DNA of 9,543 nt from Methanothrix sp. (lineage in GTDB: Archaea > Halobacteriota > Methanosarcinia > Methanotrichales > Methanotrichaceae): contig JAJRAT010000094.1 in the NCBI GenBank assembly GCA_028682845.1, positions 1 to 9,543 of the forward strand, read 5' to 3'. The position numbers were made by a program, and so were the translations under genes. This document shows positions 1 through 6,080 of this stretch, one piece after another. Below the pieces are notes generated by a model. It did not search any database. It saw only the letters and a list, made by a program, of their open reading frames with translations, and had not been told where the DNA came from. The first letter of the stretch is position 1. Each line of letters begins with the position of its first letter.

Positions 1-1
1 A

Positions 2-14
2 CATATTGATCTCC
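2..14 (-). promoter_or_regulatory. Possible ribosome-binding site and start codon of a gene leaving the window
   Basis: Read on the minus strand, GGAGATC is followed by AATATG, which puts an ATG at 4-2 with normal Shine-Dalgarno spacing. The same 12 bases, GGAGATCAATAT, lie directly before the start of the small membrane protein at 5811. Only the first codon is inside the window, so the gene cannot be identified and may not exist. Confidence 0.25.
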
Positions 15-60
15 AGTTTTTTTTATTATTCCAGTGAGTTGCATGTTCCGTTCCGCCTTA

Positions 61-76
61 ATCTGAAATATCAGAT
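61..76. repeat. Short dyad (ATCTGA-AATA-TCAGAT)
   Basis: Two perfect 6-base inverted arms are separated by four bases in the AT-rich, non-coding stretch 1-274. The size would suit an operator for a gene starting near base 4 on the minus strand, but no partner site or regulator is visible. A T8 run at 17-24 lies nearby and could instead be a plus-strand transcription stop. Otherwise I see no gene in 1-274. Confidence 0.2.
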
Positions 77-247
77 ATGTAGCAAAGGATGTGCAGAGGG
101 ATAAAACCTGCGATGCGCTCTTCACCAAGCCCAAAAATTAGTTTTGAAGCATCATGCTATTTCGATTTATTGGGAGAAAACGACGAAACGTAGAACAGTA
201 ACTCAGGATTTGGTGAGAAATCGATCGTTGAAGATTCGTTGAAGGAT

Positions 248-258
248 AAAAATGAAAA
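248..258 (-). terminator. T-rich transcription stop after the DUF4139-type gene
   Basis: On the minus strand the sequence reads TTTTCATTTTT, 17-27 nt past the stop codon at 275. Archaeal RNA polymerase commonly terminates at such U-rich tracts without a hairpin. No stem precedes it. The assignment rests on position and composition only. Confidence 0.35.
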
Positions 259-274
259 CATTGGAGCTGGGATC

Positions 275-1504
275 TCAATTCGCTCCGTCCAGGCTCTCCG
301 TCGTCACCACCCGATAGCTGTAGTCGATGGCCGTCTTCTGCCGCGGCAATAGCTGCAGCCGCCACTTCAGGATGGTGGCCGTGGTCTCGGCGGGCTTGGG
401 GGCGACATCGATGACCTCCGCTTCTTGGGGCAGGGTATCGGTAGCTTCCAGCGTCGCCGTCCGGTCCAGGTTGCTCTCCACCTTCAGGTGATAGGTCCAG
501 GTTTCCACCGTCTCTTTTACGGTATGGTTCCGGCCTCCGGATGCGAGGGACCGTATCTTCTCCGTGATATTGTAGTCCAACAGCTTTCTGGCAACCTTGA
601 GGTCGGCAGACGGGCCGATGACGAGAGTAGCATTGGTCCCGGATGCGGTGTAGGGCATATCGATGGTGGAGACGTAGTCGTCATTCCTGTAGAGCTGCGC
701 CGTTCCGGCCGGCCAGGGGTTCGTCATGGTGTTGTTGGCCCGAATCTCCTCCACGGCAGGCCCTTCCTCCTGGCTGTAGGCATCCCAAGCGTAGACCCTG
801 ACCAGAGGTGCGCTCTCCTGGAAGAGTGGGAAACCGATATCTTTGTCCTGGGCCAGATCCTTCCTGCCGTCCAGCTCGAAGATGTAGAGCGTCTCCAGCT
901 CGCCGGTGGATGGCGCTTGTGGCGCTGGAGCCATATCGTAAGCCTCGGCGCTCGCAGTTTCCGCTGCATATCTCTGCTGGATCTGCACAGCTTTGTAGAC
1001 CGGCTCGACCGCAGAGGGCAAGCCGGCTACCAGCTTGAGGCGCACATCCTTCAGGTCCTCTCCGCCGCGATTGCGGACGACTGCATTGGCATTTATAAGA
1101 ACTGAATCGTTGGTGAGATGCAGATCGTATCTGGGCTCCCAGGAGCCGGCGCTGTGCATCAGATAGCTTAATGCAAAGTTCTGCGGGCCGGATGTGGATA
1201 TATTGAGAGAATAAACCGGATTGGAGTCGTAAACTACTCGCTCCACGCTGGCGTTGCTCACGCTCAAGAGAACGGTGCTCTTGTCGGCTGAATCTGGGAT
1301 GTTGACCACGAACTTATGCTCGCCGACGGTGGTATCCAGGATTCCCGTGCGCTTTGCCGCCACCAAGCCGTCCGGATAAATGGTAACAGAGTCCACAGGC
1401 AAAGTTATGGCTGTGGTGGCCTCGACCCCGCTTGACTCGTCCGAAGCGGCGAAGGCCGGAGCGCACAACAGCAGCCCCAGAAGAATTACAAAGAACTTCA
1501 TCAT
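275..1504 (-). CDS. Secreted DUF4139-type (MuiA-like) protein
   Basis: A 409-residue exported protein of unknown biochemical role. Residues 1-19 form a signal peptide: M-M-K, then a hydrophobic core, then APAFA just before the mature ASDESS. Residues 36-95 (VTIYPDGLVAAKRTG onward) resemble the N-terminal DUF4140 strand domain. From about residue 110, SYLMHSAGSWEPRYDLHL and RNRGGEDLKDVRLKL match the start of DUF4139, which continues to the C-terminus. Full-length MuiA-type proteins usually carry a coiled-coil hairpin between these domains; here it is missing, so the protein is shorter than usual. Two adjacent ATGs open the frame. The first was taken, with GGGGAT a few bases upstream as a weak ribosome-binding site. 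A TATA-like box lies upstream, so the gene is probably transcribed apart from coaD. No membrane anchor is visible at the C-terminus. The family call is fairly secure; the function is unknown. Confidence 0.8.
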   Translation of the reverse strand: MMKFFVILLGLLLCAPAFAASDESSGVEATTAITLPVDSVTIYPDGLVAAKRTGILDTTVGEHKFVVNIPDSADKSTVLLSVSNASVERVVYDSNPVYSLNISTSGPQNFALSYLMHSAGSWEPRYDLHLTNDSVLINANAVVRNRGGEDLKDVRLKLVAGLPSAVEPVYKAVQIQQRYAAETASAEAYDMAPAPQAPSTGELETLYIFELDGRKDLAQDKDIGFPLFQESAPLVRVYAWDAYSQEEGPAVEEIRANNTMTNPWPAGTAQLYRNDDYVSTIDMPYTASGTNATLVIGPSADLKVARKLLDYNITEKIRSLASGGRNHTVKETVETWTYHLKVESNLDRTATLEATDTLPQEAEVIDVAPKPAETTATILKWRLQLLPRQKTAIDYSYRVVTTESLDGAN

Positions 1505-1536
1505 TTAATCCCCGTTACTGTAATTTCAGGCAAAGA

Positions 1537-1550
1537 TCTTATACTTTCCC
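1537..1550 (-). promoter_or_regulatory. Candidate TATA/BRE promoter of the DUF4139-type gene
   Basis: The minus strand reads GGGAAAGTATAAGA, an A-rich BRE-like stretch followed by a TATA-like core. Transcription would start near 1515, leaving a leader of about 10 nt. The intergenic stretch 1505-1643 also holds TTTATTTT at about 1582-1589, which could end coaD transcription. Confidence 0.4.
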
Positions 1551-1643
1551 GAAAGGTGGATGGAGTAATTTGAGGGGCGGCAAAATAAATGACGGAATTG
1601 CTGCACAATGCCGGCTGTTTGTTGCAGGAATGCTGATTTAGAA

Positions 1644-2111
1644 TTATAGGCCGCTCAGCAGCCGCCCGTGCCGATCGATCTTTCCTTGCGAGATTCTGGT
1701 GGAACTGATGCGAACATTATCCTGCGCCAACTGATATTCAATCACTGAGATCTTCAGAGGCTTCAGATTTTTCTTATCCCTCAGCCTGTTGATCCTCTCC
1801 GCCATGGGCAGGGTCTCCGGGGAAACGACGATGTAATCAAAATCCTCGTAAATCGATGATCCGCACTGATCATCCAGCTTTGTGATCTTGGCATCATCAA
1901 TGCCGAAGCATCTCAAAATAACTGCTCTCAGGTTCTTCTCCCTGATGGAAAAATCCCGAACAGGTCTTGTCCGGCTCTCTCGGGCCATGTCGTTGGAGGT
2001 GAGGCCGATGACCACTTCACCATCCATTCCCAGCTCATAAGCACGCTTGAGCAGGCAAATATGCCCGTCGTGAATGGGATCGAAAGTGCCTCCTACCGCA
2101 ACTCTGGCCAT
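1644..2111 (-). CDS. coaD: Phosphopantetheine adenylyltransferase, archaeal type
   Basis: Transfers AMP from ATP to 4'-phosphopantetheine, giving dephospho-CoA in the cytoplasmic CoA pathway. The 155-residue protein is a nucleotidyltransferase-superfamily enzyme. VAVGGTFDPIHDGH at residues 4-17 holds the HxGH active-site motif (H14, H17), and ISSTRI at 136-141 is the second nucleotide-binding signature of this fold. The length fits the archaeal family. The frame stays open further upstream, to about 2249, but that part overlaps ribL and has no homology. The ATG at 2111 sits exactly where family members begin. No Shine-Dalgarno precedes it, and a TATA box about 28 nt upstream implies a leaderless or nearly leaderless mRNA. 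It follows ribL by 43 nt, and both proteins belong to the same superfamily. Confidence 0.92.
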   Translation of the reverse strand: MARVAVGGTFDPIHDGHICLLKRAYELGMDGEVVIGLTSNDMARESRTRPVRDFSIREKNLRAVILRCFGIDDAKITKLDDQCGSSIYEDFDYIVVSPETLPMAERINRLRDKKNLKPLKISVIEYQLAQDNVRISSTRISQGKIDRHGRLLSGL

Positions 2112-2134
2112 ACAATTGGCCGCAAATGAGGGAG

Positions 2135-2144
2135 CTATATAAGT
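2135..2144 (-). promoter_or_regulatory. TATA box for coaD
   Basis: The minus strand reads ACTTATATAG, one of the best archaeal TATA matches in the window. Its centre is about 28 nt before the coaD ATG at 2111, so the transcript should begin at or within a few bases of the start codon. This fits the lack of a ribosome-binding site and suggests coaD can be expressed independently of the upstream operon. Confidence 0.6.
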
Positions 2145-2154
2145 ACCTGGCGGC

Positions 2155-2586
2155 CTAGACGCGCCGCCCCCGAAAGCGCTCCAGGATTTTAGAGGCAATG
2201 CGCCGCGAGCTGCATAATTCACAGGTCTCCTGGGCCTCGATGCGCACAATGCGGGGATGAAGGCCGCGCCGGGAAAGCTCCGCTTCCAGAAAAGACGGAT
2301 CGAAATGCTGGTCGAAGCCCAAAGTGATCACATCGGGCTGAAGCTTCTCGATGGTGAGAAAGACATCCTTCTCTTCGCCCAAAACCGCCCTGTCCACCGG
2401 CTTTATGGCCTGGATCATCTTCAGCCTCTGGTCCTCAGGCACTATCGGCTTGGGCTTGTGGCGCACGTTCACATCCCTGGCCACGATCACCACCAGCTCG
2501 TCTCCCAGGGCCTTGGAGCGCTCCAGGTAGAGAACGTGGCCCGGATGGAGCAGATCAAAGGTACCTGTGGCCACCACTCGCGTCAT
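2155..2586 (-). CDS. ribL: FAD synthetase RibL (FMN adenylyltransferase, archaeal)
   Basis: Converts FMN and ATP to FAD and pyrophosphate in the cytoplasm. At 143 residues it matches the short archaeal RibL family, unrelated in layout to bacterial RibF. VVATGTFDLLHPGH (residues 4-17) carries the HxGH motif (H14, H17). VARDVNVRHKPKPIVPEDQR (35-54) and LGFDQHFD (89-96) are family signatures. Near the C-terminus TCELCSSRRI holds two cysteines (C122, C125) followed by the SSRR nucleotide-binding loop. Conserved C-terminal cysteines are linked to air sensitivity in the characterised methanogen enzyme, which suits an anaerobe. The ATG at 2586 has GAGG about 10 nt upstream and overlaps the stop of a possible 23-codon frame by ATGA. 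It belongs to the pycA-birA-JAMM series and makes the FAD that flavoproteins need. Confidence 0.92.
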   Translation of the reverse strand: MTRVVATGTFDLLHPGHVLYLERSKALGDELVVIVARDVNVRHKPKPIVPEDQRLKMIQAIKPVDRAVLGEEKDVFLTIEKLQPDVITLGFDQHFDPSFLEAELSRRGLHPRIVRIEAQETCELCSSRRIASKILERFRGRRV

Positions 2587-2654
2587 AGCTCAGCCTCGCA
2601 TGCCTCATTGATCTGCAACTGCAACATCATCCCGTCGATCATCCCGGAATTCAT
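2583..2654 (-). CDS. Possible 23-residue micro-ORF coupling the JAMM gene to ribL
   Basis: The 67-nt gap between the JAMM gene and ribL is an open frame from end to end. Its ATG shares one base with the JAMM stop (TGATG), and its TGA overlaps the ribL ATG as ATGA. The peptide reads MNSGMIDGMM, then LQLQINEACEAEL. There is no clear ribosome-binding site for it, so translation would rely on re-initiation after the JAMM stop. It has no recognisable domain or membrane segment. It may be a translational coupler rather than a functional peptide. A frame this short also has a fair chance of staying open at random; only the exact overlaps at both ends make it notable. Confidence 0.3.
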   Translation of the reverse strand: MNSGMIDGMMLQLQINEACEAEL

Positions 2655-3082
2655 CAATCGAATTCGTCATCGAAGTCATCGTCAAAGCCGTCATCCTTGA
2701 ATTCCACATCCAAAATGGGCAGGTCCCGCCGCAGCCCTTCCACATCGTAGCAGGCCCAACTGGACAGATCGAAGGGCGGCCCCACGATGATGTTGTAGTC
2801 CCCGGTGTGAGCGAAGAACTGGATGTCCGGCCTTGACGGCATCAGGACGCCGGACGGGTGGCTGTGCGCCGACCCGACCACCTGCATGTTGGGAAGCATG
2901 TAGAGCCGGACCAGGGCGCTCATGCGGGAGGACTCGGTGCCGGGCAGAATGAGAACCTCGGTGATGATGTCGTCCTCCGCTTGCAGCAGCCCAGCGAACT
3001 CCATAGGCAGGGAGGATCGGGAAGCCTCCAGGATGAATTGCAGTGTGTCTCTTGCGATTCCTCGAACCTTTTTCTTTCTCAT
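2654..3082 (-). CDS. JAMM/MPN-domain zinc isopeptidase-like protein
   Basis: A 142-residue single-domain JAMM (Mov34/MPN/PAD-1) protein, probably a zinc metallopeptidase. The full active-site set is visible: E28 (in PMEFAGLL), H73 and H75 (in SAHSHPSG), S83 and D86 (in MPSRPD). This matches E...HxHPx(7)SxxD. Archaeal relatives include desampylases that remove ubiquitin-like SAMP modifiers, but the substrate here cannot be read from sequence. The last 13 residues form a very acidic tail in which Phe recurs every four residues (F133, F137, F141) among Asp and Glu. The start was set at the ATG at 3080-3082, which overlaps the birA stop as ATGA. The frame continues upstream, but that part is Gly/Arg/Pro-rich shadow of birA. 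Its position between a biotin ligase and an FAD synthetase is unexplained. Confidence 0.85.
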   Translation of the reverse strand: MRKKKVRGIARDTLQFILEASRSSLPMEFAGLLQAEDDIITEVLILPGTESSRMSALVRLYMLPNMQVVGSAHSHPSGVLMPSRPDIQFFAHTGDYNIIVGPPFDLSSWACYDVEGLRRDLPILDVEFKDDGFDDDFDDEFD

Positions 3083-4125
3083 GCCGCCTCCAGGGCGCGA
3101 AGATGAATGCAGTCCCCGGCCAGGACGCGGTGCAGCCCATCCCGGCTCTGGATCATGAGCGCGCCGTCCTCGGCCAGGTCCACCGCCCGGCCCAAAAGGT
3201 CGCCCGAGACAGAGCTGATGCGCACCTGTCGCCCCAAAGTGATCGAACGACTGCGCCATTCCTCCCAGATCTCTTTGCTGTCCATGTGCCGGTATGATTT
3301 CTCTATCTCCAAAAGAATCTTCTGGATAAGCTCGGTGCGCGAGACCCCGCGTCCCAGTTCCTGCCCTAGAGACGTGCTTCTCCACTCCGCCGGATAGCCG
3401 GATACATCCACATTGGCGTTGATGCCGATCCCGACCACCACGTATTCCAGCCGGTCCACCTCGGCGCTGACCTCCATGAGAATGCCGCAGATCTTCTTCT
3501 CATCGATTAAGAGGTCATTGGGCCACTTGATGCCCGCCGCCAGGCCGTACAGGTCCGCCAGGGCTTTGCAGATAGCGACGCTGATGGCCATGTTGATGCG
3601 ATAAGCCCGATCCAGCGAGATCTGCGGCCTGAGAATCAGACTCATCCAGATGCCGCCGGGAGGAGATGCCCAGGATCGAGAGAGCCTGCCGCGCCCCTGC
3701 GTCTGTATCTCGGCCAGGATGACCGTTCCGTCATTGGCCGTTTCATCGACAGCACCGCAATTGGCCGTGCCTTTAACTATGCGAGCCGTGCAGTTGGCTA
3801 TGCGGTTAATCGCATCACTGCGGCATTCACGGGCAATGGTTCTGGCCACCTCGTTGGTGGATGTGACCTCCGAGAAGCAGCGCAGATCCTTTCCGAGCCA
3901 CTGGGTTTTAAGGCCGGAACGGATCATGTCTGCATCCAGGATGTCATAATTGCCGGCCAGACGGTAGCCCTTTTTGGTGGAGGATTCGATCTTGTATCCT
4001 CTCTTACGCAGGGATCGGATCTGTTTCCACACAGCGGCACGGGAGATGCCCAGGCGGGCGGCCATCTCTTCTCCTGAGACCCACTCGCCTGAGTGCAAAA
4101 AAGATAGAATTTCCTCTGCCGCCAC
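3079..4125 (-). CDS. birA: Biotin-protein ligase with N-terminal HTH (BirA)
   Basis: Activates biotin to biotinyl-AMP and attaches it to a carrier lysine, here presumably the partner subunit of PycA. The 348-residue protein has three parts. Residues 3-58 form a winged HTH (GEEMAARLGISRAAVWKQI), as in biotin-responsive repressor/ligases. The catalytic domain (about 75-280) contains TSTNEVA, the GRGR biotin loop (144-147), KWPNDL (200-205) and VVGIGIN (230-236). The SH3-like C-terminal domain covers about 295-345. The HTH suggests it could also act as a biotin-sensing repressor, perhaps of this operon. An insertion at 101-131, made of degenerate 11-residue repeats, lies just before the conserved DGTVILAE strand. 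The start is GTG at 4125, 2 nt after the pycA stop, with GGGGAG upstream. The gene overlaps the JAMM gene by 4 nt. Confidence 0.93.
   Translation of the reverse strand: MAAEEILSFLHSGEWVSGEEMAARLGISRAAVWKQIRSLRKRGYKIESSTKKGYRLAGNYDILDADMIRSGLKTQWLGKDLRCFSEVTSTNEVARTIARECRSDAINRIANCTARIVKGTANCGAVDETANDGTVILAEIQTQGRGRLSRSWASPPGGIWMSLILRPQISLDRAYRINMAISVAICKALADLYGLAAGIKWPNDLLIDEKKICGILMEVSAEVDRLEYVVVGIGINANVDVSGYPAEWRSTSLGQELGRGVSRTELIQKILLEIEKSYRHMDSKEIWEEWRSRSITLGRQVRISSVSGDLLGRAVDLAEDGALMIQSRDGLHRVLAGDCIHLRALEAA
3733..3825 (-). repeat. Degenerate 33-bp tandem repeat inside birA
   Basis: In the coding frame three units run head to tail: CRSDAINRIAN, CTARIVKGTAN and CGAVDETAN (residues 101-111, 112-122, 123-131). 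Each begins with a Cys codon TGC and ends with GCC-AAC or GCC-AAT. The first two are 33 bp long and the third 27 bp. The bases ACGGCCAAT are identical at the ends of units two and three. The divergence indicates an old duplication that stayed in frame. Confidence 0.55.
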
Positions 4126-4127
4126 TC

Positions 4128-5612
4128 TCAGCTCTTCTCCCCTGCCTTCTGCTGGCTCAGATAGGCACCAACGGCTGCCGATATGGCCGCAACCTGGCGG
4201 TTGTCGGCTCCGAGCGCAGAGGCTAGAGACTTTCCCTTTTCATAGTCTTCCGCAGCCACGGCCTTGACGGAATCGACAATGTTCTCCTCTTTGATGAAGT
4301 GAGTGTTGATGTCGCCGCTCCTGAACCGGGCATTTCTCAGAACGGCTTTGTGGAAGATGATGTTGGTCTTGACGCCAACGATGATGTACTCATAAAGGGC
4401 GCGCTCCATCCTGGCGATAGCTTCCTTGCGGTCCTTGCCGTGAGCTACGAGCTTGGATATCAGGGAATCGTAGTAGGGCGGGATGACGTAGCCGGTGTAT
4501 ACTCCGCTGTCCACTCTTATGCCCGGGCCGCCGGGGCTCCTATATCTCTTGATCTTTCCGGGAGACGGGGAAAAGTCGTTGAGCGGGTCTTCGGCATTGA
4601 TCCTGCACTCGATGGCCCAGCCGCGAATCTTCATGTCGCTCTGCTCGTATGCCAGCGGGTAGCCGGCAGCGACCAGGATCTGCTCTTTGGCCAGGTCCAC
4701 GCCCGTGACCATCTCCGTGATGGGGTGCTCGACCTGCAGACGGGTGTTCATCTCCAGGAAATAGAAGTCGCCTCGCGAGTACATGAACTCCACAGTTCCG
4801 GCGCTCACGTAGCCGATGGCTTTCGCGGCCTTGACGGCGATGGAGCCCATCCTCTCGCGCAGCTCCTCGGTCATGACGGGCGAGGGTGACTCCTCGATGA
4901 GCTTCTGGTGGCGGCGCTGGATGGAGCACTCGCGATCAGAGACGTAGAGGGTCTTTCCCTTTTTGTCGGCCAGGATCTGAAACTCGATGTGCCTCGGCTC
5001 GGTCAGGTACTTTTCAATGTAGATGGTGTCGTCGCCGAAGGCGTTGCGGGCTACCGACTGAGACGAAGTGAGGGCTGGCTGCAACTCCTCGCGGCTCTGC
5101 ACGATCTTCATGCCGATTCCGCCGCCGCCTGCTGCGGGCTTGAGAATAATCGGATAGCCTATCTTCTCCGCGATCTCGGCTGCAACATCCGGGTCGGTGA
5201 TGCCCTCCTCAATGCCGGGAACGATCGGCACCCCCGCATCGAGCATGGTCTTCCTGGCGGTGATCTTGGAGCCCATAGCATCGATGGCGGAGCTTGGCGG
5301 TCCGATGAAGACGATGCCGTTCTCCTCGCAGGTGGCGGCGAAGTGGGTATTCTCGGAGAGGAAGCCGTAGCCGGGATGGACGGCCTGGGCACCGGTCTCC
5401 AGGGCAGCCTTTACGATGTTGTCGATCTTCAGATAGCTTTGGGACGATGGAGACGGCCCAATATAGACGGCCTCGTCAGCGTATTTGGCAAAAAGGGCGT
5501 TTTTGTCCGCTTCGGAGTAGACGGCCACAGTGGAAATGCCCAGCTCCCGGCAAGCCCGCATCACCCTGATGGCGATCTCTCCGCGGTTGGCGATCAGGAT
5601 CTTGTTGAACAT
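4128..5612 (-). CDS. pycA: Pyruvate carboxylase subunit A (biotin carboxylase)
   Basis: Carboxylates carrier-bound biotin using ATP and bicarbonate. In methanogens this is the first half-reaction of pyruvate carboxylase, which supplies oxaloacetate. The 494 residues show the standard layout. The N-terminal domain is [20 protein letters not shown] (1-20), with [10 protein letters not shown] at 79-88. The ATP-grasp glycine loop is [10 protein letters not shown] (160-169). [11 protein letters not shown] spans 235-245. The catalytic run [14 protein letters not shown] has E287, N289, R291 and E295, and CRINAED includes R337. The last 50 or so residues extend beyond the AccC core. There is no biotin-carrier domain, so a separate PycB must exist; it is not in this window. 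Acetyl-CoA carboxylase use is possible but less likely in this lineage. The start ATG has only a weak ribosome-binding site. birA follows after 2 nt. Confidence 0.92.
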   Translation of the reverse strand: MFNKILIANRGEIAIRVMRACRELGISTVAVYSEADKNALFAKYADEAVYIGPSPSSQSYLKIDNIVKAALETGAQAVHPGYGFLSENTHFAATCEENGIVFIGPPSSAIDAMGSKITARKTMLDAGVPIVPGIEEGITDPDVAAEIAEKIGYPIILKPAAGGGGIGMKIVQSREELQPALTSSQSVARNAFGDDTIYIEKYLTEPRHIEFQILADKKGKTLYVSDRECSIQRRHQKLIEESPSPVMTEELRERMGSIAVKAAKAIGYVSAGTVEFMYSRGDFYFLEMNTRLQVEHPITEMVTGVDLAKEQILVAAGYPLAYEQSDMKIRGWAIECRINAEDPLNDFSPSPGKIKRYRSPGGPGIRVDSGVYTGYVIPPYYDSLISKLVAHGKDRKEAIARMERALYEYIIVGVKTNIIFHKAVLRNARFRSGDINTHFIKEENIVDSVKAVAAEDYEKGKSLASALGADNRQVAAISAAVGAYLSQQKAGEKS

Positions 5613-5698
5613 CCCTGTGGGAGAGGAGGTTTTAAGGTAAAAAGCTTTGCAGAGGATGGCGAGGGAACGGTTTCAACCATCGAGACGGCTTTGCGCGG

Positions 5699-5710
5699 AA
5701 TATATTTTAC
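5699..5710 (-). promoter_or_regulatory. Candidate TATA box for the pycA-birA-JAMM-ribL operon
   Basis: The minus strand reads GTAAAATATATT, placing transcription start near 5677 and a leader of about 65 nt before pycA. A second weaker candidate, CTTTTTA near 5639-5645, would give a leaderless pycA mRNA. The opposing TATA box at 5738-5746 is only about 38 bp away, so the two promoters probably share regulatory DNA. Confidence 0.45.
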
Positions 5711-5730
5711 TAATTGAGAATATTATTAAG

Positions 5731-5746
5731 GTGAAACATTTATATT
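5731..5746 (+). promoter_or_regulatory. TATA/BRE promoter of the small membrane protein
   Basis: The plus strand reads GTGAAAC followed by ATTTATATT, a good BRE plus TATA pair. Transcription would start near 5768 and leave a leader of about 43 nt ending in GGGAGATC, a partial ribosome-binding site 6 nt before the ATG at 5811. Confidence 0.55.
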
Positions 5747-5810
5747 AGGAGCCAACCATTATGCAGTAGGCAAGGGCCGAAGACAGCAATCATGAAGGGA
5801 GATCAATATC

Positions 5811-6056
5811 ATGGTGCAGGTTAACATCGCGGTAGTAATGGGGGTGCTCATAATACTGACCGGCATCGCGCTGGTGGGAGTGCAGGTGCTGGAAAACGGC
5901 GGTCATCAGATTGAGGATAATCACAGCTTCAAGCTCATCGGAGCCGAGGCGGGAGCAACCAAGTTTCAGGTGGAGACGACCTTTCCCGGCGTGCCCATGA
6001 TTGCTCTGGGAATGCTGCTGCTCATCATCGGTGCGATCATGTCGCGCGGGGCATGA
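5811..6056 (+). CDS. Small two-helix membrane protein, unknown function
   Basis: An 81-residue protein that I do not recognise. Residues 5-26 (NIAVVMGVLIILTGIALVGV) and 59-78 (from PGVPMIALGMLL onward) are clear membrane helices. Between them, residues 28-58 form a soluble segment, ENGGHQIEDNHSFKLIG onward, which looks beta-rich and ends in a Pro-Gly-Val-Pro turn before helix two. Helix one has several glycines (G11, G18, G23) that could support helix packing. The start was chosen at the ATG after GGGAGATC with 6-nt spacing; the next codon is GTG, an alternative start one residue later. It has its own promoter and a T5 tract after the stop, so it is probably a single-gene transcript. It diverges from pycA, but no functional link can be claimed. 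Confidence 0.75.
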   Translation: MVQVNIAVVMGVLIILTGIALVGVQVLENGGHQIEDNHSFKLIGAEAGATKFQVETTFPGVPMIALGMLLLIIGAIMSRGA

Positions 6057-6068
6057 AGTAACTCATCA

Positions 6069-6073
6069 TTTTT
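6069..6073 (+). terminator. T5 tract after the small membrane protein gene
   Basis: CATCATTTTTCACC lies 13 nt past the stop codon at 6056. A short U tract is enough for many archaeal terminators. The stem at 6094-6140 downstream could act as a second barrier. Confidence 0.35.
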
Positions 6074-6080
6074 CACCGCG

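Noticed and set aside
225..244. Direct repeat of TCGTTGAAG with a 2-base spacer
   Set aside because: It is a single short pair in the 3' region of the DUF4139-type gene, with no further copies and no array structure.
425..1105. Plus-strand open frame of 226 codons opposite the DUF4139-type gene
   Set aside because: The minus-strand protein has a signal peptide and family motifs; this frame has neither a start signal nor a domain.
2112..2249. N-terminal extension of CoaD overlapping ribL
   Set aside because: CoaD homology begins at the ATG at 2111, and the TATA box at 2135-2144 would lie inside the extended frame.
3083..3385. N-terminal extension of the JAMM protein into birA
   Set aside because: The extra residues are a Gly/Arg/Pro-rich shadow of BirA, and the ATGA overlap at 3079-3082 gives a natural start.
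2112..3767. CGGCCAATTG occurring both in the coaD leader and in the birA repeat
   Set aside because: A ten-base match with no flanking similarity is compatible with chance; I could not find further copies that would define a dispersed repeat.
4908..5717. Long plus-strand open frame of 269 codons opposite pycA
   Set aside because: It is antisense to the well-conserved PycA, has no recognisable domain, and its composition is that of a GC-rich mirror frame.
5761..5824. Tiny upstream frames (ATG-CAG-TAG at 5761 and a 10-codon frame from 5792) before the small membrane protein
   Set aside because: The first lies at or before the predicted transcription start, and the second has no ribosome-binding site. 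Both are of a size expected by chance.
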